DNA of 64,000 bases, taken from positions 20,914,001 through 20,978,000 of the forward strand of contig OY821777.1 of the NCBI GenBank assembly GCA_963682175.1, read 5' to 3'. Of the stretch, positions 32,591-42,659 are shown in pieces. A model generated the notes under the pieces. That model did not search any database. It had not been told where the DNA came from and saw only the letters and a program-made list of their open reading frames with translations. The translations under genes were made by a program, and so were the position numbers. The number at the start of each line of letters is the position of its first letter. The stretch's first letter is position 1. The stretch comes from Triglochin maritima (taxonomy: Eukaryota > Streptophyta > Magnoliopsida > Alismatales > Juncaginaceae).

Positions 32591-33819
32591 GGCGACGCAG
32601 ATTTTGTTTTTTGTTGTTGATTTCGATTTTATCCTGTTTATCTTGTGCGCGATCTAAATATTTGGATTTTTGTTTCAGGAGACAACAGAGTGCACGGCGA
32701 AATCCGGGCACATTCTGAGCTTAACGAGCGGCGAAATCGCCGCATACCAAGAAGCTACTGAAATGTTTTCTGGGACGCGCACCATCTCTGGGTGGACGCA
32801 TAGAAGCTACTGAAATGTCGAGAGCGGGCGGTGAACCCGACTGAGCATTGCTTAGGTCACCTTTGTTGCCTTCTTTCCTCGTAATTTCTATTTTCAAAAA
32901 AAATTCCTTTTATTAGAATTGCACGTGTTAGGGCAAAATTCCATAATTGGCAATAATTCAACTCTGACCTAAAATTGGCAAAATTAGAAAGACCTTAGTG
33001 CATGCATCATTTAGTGTTTTGTATGCATTATTCTTGCTAAATTCTTGCAAATTAATTTTTGTTGAAGATTGCTGGAGTCAAGGTACGTATCGTGTTTTTC
33101 ATCGCTTGCATTTAAGCATATAATCTAATTTGCATACAACCTTGCAATTACCCCCAACTAAAGACCAATGTTTGACTATCTTTGCTAGATCTAAGTTAAA
33201 CTATCTTAAGGGCAACTCCATAGGCAAAGATACGGTGGGGATTTCACCACCCTTCCGTGGCCCACAAATCACAATCCTAAAGTGTCACCCAAGCCTTAAA
33301 TTAAAATCAATTAGACATTGACCCTTAAGGACTCGGACTCAATTAAGGAGAAGAATTGGTTTGACTTGCCATGACCTGAAGCCGATCGAATTTAATTTGG
33401 TGTCTAGAAAGGGTTTTTGTGTTGACGAAAGTCTTCCAAGCGAAGTGGTTGTCTAATTGGCACCGATTCTGTCGGAAGCGCCCCCACTAGCTATACACGG
33501 CCTGGACAAGTTGGTTTGATTAGTGAGGGAGGTGAATCAAGCAAATCAATTCGACTCAACCAGTTAGGAGTCGTCTAGATCTAAGTGACACTATGTCTAG
33601 GATTGTTTGAACCGTGCTTGTTTGGGAAACCTCTGACTGACCTTCTTTTCTATCTTTAGAGTTAAGTTTCCCTTCTCTTCTGAGTCATCTTCTTCTCACC
33701 TACTTATACGTTCTAGTCTCCTCCCCTTTACATTCTATATTAGCATTTTAGGGTCGAGTCGAGAACTTGTGCTTGCTTAGCCTCCTAAGGGTAAGAGTAC
33801 TTGACTCAAGAGTATTTTG
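32591..33819 (+). other. R2 untranslated leader
   Basis: It is non-coding. The part from about 33650, with GAGTCATCTTCTTCTCACCT, is shared with the R1 leader (5548 onward); the upstream part has diverged. Confidence 0.6.
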
Positions 33820-35172
33820 ATGGATGGTTACATGAGCAACCATCCATATCATTGTTGGGACCAGGACAATGCTTCCTGGTATTCTAAAGCCATGCAGGCT
33901 GGGGTGGCTCAGACTAACACCCCATATGGTTGGGACAGTCCTAATTGTATGACTGAGCAATCTTCATATTGGGGTAACATGAGAGAGACACCGACTGCTA
34001 GACCACAATCTAGTTATGTTGGATCATGTGCTGTTCAACGAACTGACACATTACAACAAACTTTTGCCTCCTTCATGCGTTGGGCTGACAACATGAGTGC
34101 ACCGGTGGCTCCAGTAGCCGTACCATGCGACTGTTGCGGGTTGAGTGGTCATGTTATCAGGGAATGTCCTTATGTTCCCCCAGAGCCTGAGTATAAGCAT
34201 ACCTTTTCCCAAAATGCTCGATATGACCGTTACACATCCGCATATAACCCAAGAGTGATGGATTCATGGGGAAACAATTCATATCCAAATTCTTATACTT
34301 CATTTTCGCCCAAATATCCTTCTCCCGAATACCCAGAACTCTACCAACACCCCACTTCAAATCATTGGACTTATTCTCAGCCCACCAACACCCAACCTCA
34401 AAATTTCCCGAGTTCTGACTCGAACCTCATAGTTGACCACATACCTGATACCTTGGAACAAGCTTTCCATACGTTCATGACAACTACTCAACAGTCCGTA
34501 GACAATATGATATTACAATTGAGTCAAATGTCGCAGCAATTAAGTGAGGAAAGTAACTTTTCGTGTCAACATGAGGATTCGATTTATATGGACCAATTTC
34601 ATTATGAGTCGGCACAAGATTGCGCCCTATCTTCTTGTCTCGTGGCCCTTGAACCACATGATCTTCATGTTGCATCTCTTAAGGACTCACCTCTGGTGGA
34701 GCAAGATCTCCATAGTACCCTCAATTTCAAACAACCTGATGAGAGTGTGCCTCTCACCATTGTTCCTGATCATCTTGGAAATGATGGAACATCAAACAAC
34801 TACATAGCTAATGAGGGTATTAGAAGTTCCTTAGAAGATACCTTGGGTATGAGACCCACTTTTTGTTCGCCTGGTGTGTCGGACATGCCTAACAAGGTTC
34901 TTGACCTCGTTCCGACACACCAGCCAGTTGGTTGGAGAGTTTGGATTGATGATCATAACTTCAACACCGCAACGAGAGAAACTCCTCTTCCGTTGCCCCT
35001 TAATTCCCAAACTCTCGAGAGGTTCAAGCTCTTTCAGTTTGATCCTTTGAATGAGACGCCTTTGCGTCCAATTCATGAACCTCTCAATTCATCTAGCGCT
35101 TTTTGTGAAGGCGGTCCACACATGCATTTTCTGGCCCCACGTGGTGTCATGTTTCCTTTTCAGGTGCACTGA
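33820..35172 (+). CDS. R2 gag-like zinc-knuckle protein (450 aa)
   Basis: The frame is intact from ATG 33820 to TGA 35172. Near residue 107 is a CCHC knuckle (Cys-x2-Cys, GLSG, His, VIRE, Cys), the nucleic-acid-binding motif of gag nucleocapsids. The N-terminus (MDGYMSNHPYHCWDQD) shows what R1 has lost. Relative to R1 the central part lacks a block of about 45 residues (EPPPHSQ... in R1), while the C-terminal third is strongly conserved, including PVGWRVWIDDHNF and APRGVMFPFQVH at the very end. Conserved protein sequence in two separately diverged elements argues that the product is used. I know no function for the C-terminal domain. Confidence 0.75.
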   Translation: MDGYMSNHPYHCWDQDNASWYSKAMQAGVAQTNTPYGWDSPNCMTEQSSYWGNMRETPTARPQSSYVGSCAVQRTDTLQQTFASFMRWADNMSAPVAPVAVPCDCCGLSGHVIRECPYVPPEPEYKHTFSQNARYDRYTSAYNPRVMDSWGNNSYPNSYTSFSPKYPSPEYPELYQHPTSNHWTYSQPTNTQPQNFPSSDSNLIVDHIPDTLEQAFHTFMTTTQQSVDNMILQLSQMSQQLSEESNFSCQHEDSIYMDQFHYESAQDCALSSCLVALEPHDLHVASLKDSPLVEQDLHSTLNFKQPDESVPLTIVPDHLGNDGTSNNYIANEGIRSSLEDTLGMRPTFCSPGVSDMPNKVLDLVPTHQPVGWRVWIDDHNFNTATRETPLPLPLNSQTLERFKLFQFDPLNETPLRPIHEPLNSSSAFCEGGPHMHFLAPRGVMFPFQVH

Positions 35173-36240
35173 CCCACTCTTGAAGTTTCCATTTGATGTC
35201 TCTTGACAAATGAAGATGGGAACTTATGTTTGTACATAGTTATATATATAATAAATAAATAAATAAACAATTGTTGTATTTATCCCTTCTTTAGTATCTC
35301 ACAGGTTTTTGAGGGAATTCGGGTTTTTGTCCATCAACAGAGCCATGAACTTTCCTTTGTACTTCACGTTGGTGAGATCTTTCTTTTTTTATGCATAAAT
35401 CCATGTAGTATCTTGCTCACATTCATTGAGGACAATGCATGATTTAGGTGTGGGGGGGTGTTTATGTATATATTTATCTATAGATCTGTCTTTTATTTCT
35501 TAAAAAAAAAATCAATGTTTCATCACATAGCTTAAGATTGAACTGCTAAAACCCGTGTACAAATTGCATTGAGTTTTTGTTCCTTATTATATAGTTCTGC
35601 TTGTAGAAATTGTGACATAAATCTAAGTTCCAAAGAAATAACCCTTTGCCCTTTAAGACATGTATGCACTTAAATTGGATGAATCAAATCGTTGAAGTGG
35701 TTGATAAAAAGCAGAGGTTGAGGAAAATATACCGGGAAGTGTGGACTTCTAATAGCAATTAAGCCTTGAGGAAAATAAAAATAAAAGAATAAATTGAGGA
35801 AAACACATTTTGCAAAATGATTACAAAAGCCCAAGCCTTTGAGTCACTGGTCCGTAGGGGTATCTTGAAACCCGGTAACTTGAGTCTACCAGATCGGGAT
35901 TATCGACCAAACTCGCTACACGAATGCAAAAAGGGTAAAAGTGTCAAAAAGCAAATGTGTTGAATCACGGAAGAAAAAAAAAATAATACTCAAGGCCCAA
36001 AGCTAAAAGAATGATCCATGCCATGGTTGATCCGAATGATACTTCACCACCAGAGGAGGCGTGCAAAATAATTCAAGTGATAAACATGTGTAGAAGGGTT
36101 AGTGGTGTGAATGTTGGCGGAATAAAGACCAAGTCATATTTTTAATGAGTTAGATTTATATAATGAGCATGCAAGAATTCTCAGTGATATGTATAAGGTT
36201 GAGGTAGGGATATTGAGAACTATTAATGAAATGTTGATTC
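35173..36240 (+). other. R2 3' non-coding region
   Basis: AT-rich and without a gene. The first 280 bases align with R1 after its stop codon, including the TGAGGACAATGCATGA segment. Confidence 0.6.
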
Positions 36241-36372
36241 AGGATTTTGTGGGTATATCCGCTGAAAACCCTCAGGAGACAACACTCCTCCCCCTTGGCA
36301 ACAAAGAGGTTTAACGGCTTGTTGCACATGCTAAGTGCAACCGTGATTCCTACGAAAGTGAGTTAGGATTTC
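36241..36372 (+). other. Conserved three-hairpin block before the R2 polypurine tract
   Basis: Counterpart of 8591-8722. The loop of the second hairpin is GCAA (GNRA type) and its stem has two mismatches. The third stem, GTTGCAC with GTGCAAC, is perfect, and the loop differs from R1 only at its first base. Confidence 0.6.
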
Positions 36373-36414
36373 CCTGTTTTTATTCGTATCTTCAGTGTTG
36401 CTAGGGACTAGCAA

Positions 36415-36434
36415 AATCTAGGTGTGGGGGTATT
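36415..36434 (+). other. R2 polypurine tract
   Basis: GGTGTGGGGGTATT immediately precedes the 3' LTR and is identical to R1's tract. Confidence 0.75.
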
Positions 36435-37612
36435 TGATGCATTGCATACATTGCATCATATGTCTTTCATTTAGATTACTTTTATATCAATAAATGCTAC
36501 TAAGGTATGTGTTTAGTCTTATTTACGGAATACAGGGACCTGAATGCAAATTACCCACATCCCGAGCATAAACGCGTACAAAAGACTCGTTTCTATCATA
36601 AAGACCAAGTTCAAGTTTATCGGGTTTCAAATGGAAATGTATCCAAGCATAAAAGCATTTAAGACCTAATTACGAAAAGAACAAGGACTTAAGCACAAAA
36701 GTAGCCGGGGACTTAATTGCAAAAAGTCAATGACCTAATTGCAAATCACGAGTAGCTTTTATTATTATGGAGAAAATATAAAGAAAAATCAATGTGGATC
36801 TCCAAATATATGAAGAAATTAATTCGGATCTCCAAAGATATGCAAGAATCAATCCAGACGCGCAAATGACATTGAAATCATACCATAAACACACAGGAAA
36901 AATCCGGGTCGATTCTGAGCCAAAAAGGTGGCGATTCCGCCGCACCAAATTAGATTCATGCTCTAAAAATTTTACCGGTTGCGTGTTGACGCGTGTACTT
37001 TCTTATTTCATGCTTAGGCCCCTTGTATCGGCTATAAATAGCCCCGAGAACGATGTTAGAAGGGTCCTTGGTCCTTTAGCTTATGTTGTAATTTTTATTC
37101 TTTAGTAATAAAATTCTGTCTTTTATTTCTTGTTTTTACTTTTCTTTTGTAATGTCTCTAGGATCCCTTCTTCCTCCCTCTATGAGTTTCTAACTCCTTC
37201 CAAAGGGTGGAGGTGACGGATTAGGGTGAAGAGAAGATGAATGAATGTTATTATTTTAATTTCGTGTTAGTATATTTTGATTACTTGAGTTTATGTTAAA
37301 TCATTTATCATGTAATGCTTTATAACTAATATGATTTATTATAAGTTTCAGAATTCTCTAATCTAAACCCGATATCTAAACCTCCACCCGACGGAATTCA
37401 CCTCTTTGTTCTTGTTTTAGTTTATTTGTTCTTGTTTCTTGCTTTAGATAATTAAAAAACCAAAAAGCTCAAAACCCAATTTATTTCTTCTCTCCTTCTT
37501 TCCCCCAATCGAAATCACATTAATAACAAATCTCTCCCTCCTTGTGTTCGACCCGTATTTGCCACGTCTTCATTGACGCCGTGCACTTGCGGTATAAATT
37601 TAATTCTCAACA
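36435..37612 (+). repeat. R2 3' LTR
   Basis: Same length as the 5' LTR with about seven substitutions. It ends CTCAACA before the TCTAC duplication. Confidence 0.92.
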
Positions 37613-37617
37613 TCTAC

Positions 37618-37735
37618 ATAAGACGTCTCTCCCATTACGTAGGCGTCTGCGTTAGACGCCTCGGCCAAGGGGAGGACGTCCTACGCAGACGTCCTCACCT
37701 TGGGGGAGGCGTCTAATGCAGACGCTCGGCCCAAA
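37618..37735. repeat. Inverted GGCGTCT/AGACGCC array, right half
   Basis: It continues the array from 31388 after R2: ATAAGACGTCTC, GGCGTCTGCGTTAGACGCC, then GACGTCC...GGACGTC-type pairs and GGCGTCTAATGCAGACGC. It lies in intron 1 of the transposase gene, close to exon 1. Confidence 0.85.
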
Positions 37736-38044
37736 ATTTGCCCCGCGCCAGGCTTACCTCACCGGATGCATCACCCTCGCCAGACATTTTCGTGGTGTTT
37801 TTACTGATAAATTATGAATATACAAGACCGTAGGCCTAATTTATAGACACGGGACGATATGGATATTAAATATATTGTTAAAGGCAATTTGGTAATTTCA
37901 AGGGGCGATTTAAGTAGTTTTGGGGCGACGTTTAGTAGTTCCCTTATTTTATTATAAAATTAAATTCATGCTGAATAAAAAATGACATTCACGTAGCGAC
38001 CACGTACCTACTAGCCAGTAGTCACCCTAGATGATTCCAACCGT

Positions 38045-39084
38045 TAACGATAAGTATTAGCGGTCCAGATCTCGGACGGCTGATTGGCGGTCCAGATCAC
38101 TTTGGATCCGCCCTAATTTCTCCAGCACATGTATTAGAGGATGTTTAGGCTATTTTTGGTATCTATTTAGTCCCACATCGGGGAATTGTCCCGGAGTGCC
38201 TTTTTCTATGGTTATAAATAGAACTATTCACCATCTAATGTAATCACTTCATATTTTGGGTGGTTATTCTTCCTACTATAAGTGAGGCCTTGAAGCACAC
38301 ATTAAAGTAAGAGGATGCTACTTGAAATGTGAGTCACTTTAATCAATGTTTCTTTATTATGTTGTTTGTTTTATGTTTCTTGTTTTACTTTGTTTAATTT
38401 CATTTCATTAGTTTTAGTAGCTTAGTTAATATGCTTTTTTTGCTTAGTTTAATAATTAGTGTAATGTGTAGTGAGTAGTTTCATCCCCTTTGGGGCTGGA
38501 GTAGATGTTCATACATGCATTAGAGAATGGAATGAATGTTTTATTTACAATGTGTTGATAAAACATGAATGTATGCTTGTTTGTTTAGGATATAATTTAT
38601 AACTTGATGAGTTTTGCCAAAATGATTAAACACATCTCATGCTTGTTTAGGTTCTGAAATAAACAACTTGCATATGTAAATGTTAATCAACTAGGTTGGT
38701 GAATAGATTGATAAGTTTTGCCATAACATTTAGACACTTCCTATGCATGATAACACCACCTTCATTTGTGCTTAAAGAATGTGTTCAACACCCACTTCTT
38801 TGCATGTGTGCACTCACTCCACCCCTTAGGGGTTTTCCATTTCTGAATTATAGCACTCGTCTTTCGTTCTTAGTTTAGTTTTAGTTAATCGTTTGTTGCT
38901 TTCTTTCGCATTTCATACTTCATACTTTGTAGTGTAGTGTAGCGTAGCATAATCAACTCTCTTCCCTATTTTTGCCACTTGATTTCGTGCAAACGAGAGG
39001 TTGCTCACCTCCCTGAGGACGACCCGTATTTGCCACCGCTTCAACGCGGTCGTGCACTTGTGGTTTAAATTAAAACGTACAACA
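38045..39084 (+). repeat. R1-family LTR fragment (5'-truncated)
   Basis: From a TTAGCGGTCCAGATC segment onward it aligns with the R1 LTR through the TATA box, the AAGCACACA segment and the final CGTACAACA (39084). The first ~370 bases of the LTR are missing. It is more diverged than the two R1 LTRs are from each other, so it is an older insertion. Confidence 0.8.
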
Positions 39085-39139
39085 TACACCCTGTACGATT
39101 TTCACATTTATAAGACTGCCTGTTAATCTGACTTCTACG

Positions 39140-39800
39140 ACGTCACGAGCTTTCTTCTTTTTGTGTGTTCTACGCACGCATATTTATTTCTCGTCTACGT
39201 TAACTTTATTTATTTCTCATCCACGTTAACTTTCTCTCTTTTCAATCCATTTTTTTCTATTTTCTACATTATTCACCTATGAAACAACAACCCACCACAA
39301 CTCATCTATCTCCTCCATATCATTTCGGGATCGATTTTTGAAATAAATTAAAAAAATCAAAAAAATTAAAAACGTATTTTCGAAAAAAAATTAAAAAAGA
39401 TTCAAACTAATTTTAAAAAATCAAAACAAAAAAATTGTCTTAAAATCCGTGCCCAAACTTACGACTTGGATCCACGACCGGGTCGACCAGGTCGTAAGTT
39501 TGGGCACAGATTTTAAGGTAGTTTTATTGTTTTTATTTTTTAAAATTAGTTTGAATCTTTTTTTATTTTTTTCTTTTGAAAACATTTTCTAATTGTTTTG
39601 ATTCTTTAGAATTTTTTTAATTTTTTCAAAATCGACCCCGAAATGATGTGGATGAGAGAGATGAGTTGTGGTTAAGAAGTGAATAGTGTAAGAAATAGAA
39701 GAAAGTGGGTTGGAGAGAGAGAAAACTGATGTGGAAGAGAAAAAAAAAGAAAAAAGAAAACTCATGACCAAGTCGTAGAGGTCGGTTACGGATGACCTAT
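39140..39800. mobile_element. Foldback element of about 660 bp
   Basis: A long inverted repeat: the left arm (about 39140-39465) pairs with the right arm (39491-39800) around a 25-base loop (39466-39490). Near the loop the arms match almost perfectly (CCGTGCCCAAACTTACGAC with GTCGTAAGTTTGGGCAC). Farther out the match weakens, but TCATTTCGGGATCGA and CTTCTACGAC still have partners. Ends and target duplication are not certain. It is AT-rich and non-coding. Confidence 0.7.
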
Positions 39801-41232
39801 GAGCACCGATGATCAAAAAACCCAAATAAAATCCGATTTCGGTTATCGTTTACTGCTACTTAGTATCGGCAATGGGTTTGAAAAAGTATCTAAAATGGTG
39901 AAATTTAGATATTTGCACCCTATCGAAGTAAGGAACCATGACATATATAGATAAAAGTTCACATGAAATGACACTAGTTTTTAGAGACCTTCTCCACTTC
40001 TTATTCTTCTTCTTCACCTCCTCACCTTAACAGTGCATATCGAAGTATGATCGAAGAGAGGAAGTTGAGTAACCTCTGAAGGTAATATTTTTATGTTACG
40101 AAAGGATCGTGTTTCATGAAAATTAAGTAATATTGTTTGTTTCATTTCCCAAGCCTCAATGGATCAAGTAGAGTCTCAAGTTAGGTTTCAACATGGTCGT
40201 CGGATTCGGAACTATATCAAGTTCAACCATAGGTTTCTATTGAGCATATCACACGTTAGTACGCTTATTCATTTACGAAGGATTTTTACTAGCTTAGATA
40301 CACAATGTAAACTCAATAAGTTAACCTCTTCAAACATGTTTTTGAAGTTGCGATCTTCTAATTTCCTATCTAAATATTAACATCAGCTATACTTGCCAAA
40401 ACAAATATGCATGCACCACCATCGTCCTAACGTTTGAATATGATAATATAATATGGAATCACACTTGAATTTTTATCTCAAAGAGCGGCGTTTACATGTT
40501 TGGATGAAATTTCATTAAGGGATTCACAATTTTCTCATGTCATTTTCAAATTCCTCATCTATACAAAATTTGTCAAAATTGACTTTCGACTTTAGAAGTA
40601 GAATTTGAAAATTCCACCCGACTTATTATTAACTTTGCTTATTTAAATTAATATAAAATATGATGTTACACATTAGTATATGATTTTTGTGTTTTTGATA
40701 CAATTTTGAAAACAATAATTAAGTATCAACTAAGGTATATTCAAACAAAGTAAACACGAATCACAGCATTATAAAATTTGGATTTGAGTATTTCGTCAAT
40801 TGAATTTTTTTTGGGACTTACATATACCTATGGTAAACAAAAATATCTAGCAAAAATCTACTTGACCTATCTTAACGTACCTAAAGTTTGTTGAAAACTG
40901 TCTCCTTCCCTTTGAAATGAGATTATCAGACTTTTTTTTGTACAGAAGAAACCAAATTTAAGTGAGCTGGACTTAAAGCAAACTCGCACTTTAAAGTGCA
41001 ACTGGCATCTTGAAACTCAACCATTACGATCTCCGAAGTCGATCACATCAAACCTACATGTCCAACTTGCGCCATTAGTTACTCTATGGAACTAATGGAA
41101 GTGCATCCATTGCAACAAAAAAAAACTCAAGAAAACGAAGAAACCACTAGCTTAGAACCCCCTCTTGATTTTCACCACTCTCCCAAGTCACCAATCCAAA
41201 CTCAATAGAGTAATTTTGAAATCCACATTTGG
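39801..41232. other. No recognisable feature
   Basis: AT-rich DNA with short unconnected reading frames only. No terminal repeats, RNA gene or protein family is visible. Confidence 0.5.
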
Positions 41233-42470
41233 TGTAACAGTCTTCGAAACAGCAGAAAATTTAAAACGAGTTAACAAGGGAAAAAGAAAGCAAGAGCAAG
41301 AACATTACTCAAAATACCCAAAATACGGTGCACCATTACAAGGGGTTCCAAAAATATGATTACGTCAGATGCAAGTAATCAATGCAATGAGAAATTATGG
41401 TCCCTCGGGGTCTACTACATAGGGTCTCAATGCATATGTCATACATTCATAACAATCATAATAGTAGCTTATGTGCCCAAGCACTGATGAACACAAAATA
41501 CACTCGGCGGTCCCTGGGCAAGTTCAATCGATGCACTGTCGTCACCTCCCGGCTCACGCACGTAGATGAGGACAAGAGTTTCCGAGGAAACAATACAACA
41601 CATAACAACGTCCAAAGACCCAATCTAGGTACCAATGATCGACTGAAAATACAGAGGCGGACGACTATTTCCTTTTGAATAGGAAACATTCAAATAGACG
41701 CACAAACCAGTCGAACGCCGACAACAACTTAAGTCATCGGTCGAACCAAAGTCAAAAGGCGATTGACCGTTTGGAAGGTCTATGGCAGGTTCAACAAAAC
41801 ATCAAGACAATGGTCGAACGACAAAGGGTTCCTGACCGACTGAAAAATAACAAGTACTATACAAAGTTCGGATTTCACTACAAACGGTCAAACAACGGTT
41901 TCTGGACGGTTGACCGTTTAAATGGTCTATGCCCACGTAAAGTCAAAAATACAAGGGAAATGGTCGGATGCAAAGGCAACCTGTCTGACAGAAAATAACA
42001 AAGTATTCTCGTGCCCAACAATCATACACGACCGGTCGACCGCCGGATGACATCGTTCGACCGGTGCGGGGCAAAACCTAGCATTTCAACTACAACCGAT
42101 CGACTGCCCACCAACATCAATCGACCATTCCTAGGTAGATGCCTAATTGCCCATTGTCACCAGCAAGGCCTCCGGCCTCCGGCGACGTGCACACCCCTCA
42201 CACACCTTGTGTGAAACATCTAATGGAACTTGGCATACTTTGCACCTCTGACAACACCACGACGCGTGATCACCTCCTTCGACTTGCACTCCACCGGCTT
42301 CACACGCGTCTCAGCTTCGCTCATCTGCCTTATCCGAGCTCTGGTCGCTGGTGGTTGTGGGTTTGAGGGGGAGAGAGGGATGAGATGGATGTGTGAGAAA
42401 AAAAGGAAGAAGAGGTTAGTGCACTTCCTTTTAAACCAACTCTCACACAAACCAACAATCTCAACCATGG
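41233..42470 (-). repeat. LTR-B-type fragment, minus orientation
   Basis: On the minus strand it ends GACTGTTACA at 41233 and carries the LTR-B segments seen at 24880-25640. Paired motif cores are visible at 41741/41763, 41888/41910, 42036/42057 and 42100/42121 among others. No primer site follows the end, so it is a 3' or solo LTR. The upper boundary is approximate. Confidence 0.6.
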
Positions 42471-42640
42471 ACTGAGTCTAGACAGAGTTTGGACAATCGT
42501 GTCGAGAGCTTGAATAGTCTAGACAGAGTTTAGATAATCGTGTCTATTGTGGACCAAGTTTGGATAATCGTGCATATTCTGGATCGAGTCTGGACAATTG
42601 TGTCCATAACTGTGTCCATTCTGCACTGAGTTGCAATTAA
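42471..42640. repeat. Short tandem repeats of a GTCTGGACAATCGTGTC type
   Basis: Four or five imperfect units of 35-45 bases lie between the LTR-B fragment and the primer site of LTR-C. They are probably internal sequence of the LTR-C element. No protein is evident. Confidence 0.55.
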
Positions 42641-42645
42641 CAAGA

Positions 42646-42656
42646 CTCTGATACCA
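42646..42656 (-). other. Primer binding site of the LTR-C element
   Basis: On the minus strand TGGTATCAGAG follows the LTR end after three bases and matches initiator tRNA-Met. Confidence 0.75.
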
Positions 42657-42659
42657 TAT

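Larger units (their letters stand above)
31389..37612 (+). mobile_element. R2: young non-autonomous LTR retrotransposon, relative of R1
   Basis: Flanking duplications TCTAC lie at 31384-31388 and 37613-37617. The LTRs are both 1178 bp (31389-32566 and 36435-37612). A hand comparison found about seven differences, roughly 0.6%, so it is the younger of the two by this measure. It has a perfect tRNA-Asp primer site, one intact gag-like ORF, the three-hairpin block and a polypurine tract, and no enzyme genes. It lies in intron 1 of the MULE2 transposase gene, antisense to it. Confidence 0.93.
28582..37787 (-). pseudogene. MULE transposase-SWIM-OTU protease gene, interrupted by R2
   Basis: Exons in reverse: 37787-37758 (10 codons from ATG, ending GE), 31205-29212 and 29087-28582. 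With one extra T removed from the T run (plus-strand A run 31077-31083) the frame is consistent over about 842 codons. Domains in order: an N-terminal CDRR/CRFLIK DNA-binding part; the MULE catalytic core with Asp in MDSTYKTNKY, Asp in AIITDRELG and Glu in RVESAHSALKEW; a SWIM finger CKCAFLTSHGIPCAC; a GRGRSSGSGS-type tail; and an OTU cysteine protease with the DGNC catalytic box and His in THYIRL. Lesions are the frameshift and in-frame TGA at 30896-30898, 29822-29824 and near 29378. At least two fit CGA-to-TGA change. Intron 1 holds the hairpin array and R2. Proteins of this make-up are often misnamed PKS-NRPS synthetases in databases. Confidence 0.8.
25820..37943. mobile_element. MULE2: decayed Mutator-like element with mobile-domain and OTU-transposase genes
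   Basis: Two convergent genes (26165-28220 on + and 28582-37787 on -) lie between GGCGTCT/AGACGCC hairpin motifs at both sides. The right end is placed at 37943, where a GGGAACTACTAAACG-type terminus (read on -) stands before TTATTTTAT. No matching left terminus or duplication was found, so the left side is probably lost and 25820 is only where its motifs begin. R2 was inserted later. At least five coding lesions show that it is inactive. Confidence 0.65.

Noticed and set aside
37621..37735. Independent second hairpin array
   Set aside because: The TCTAC duplications show it is the same array as 31245-31388, split by R2.
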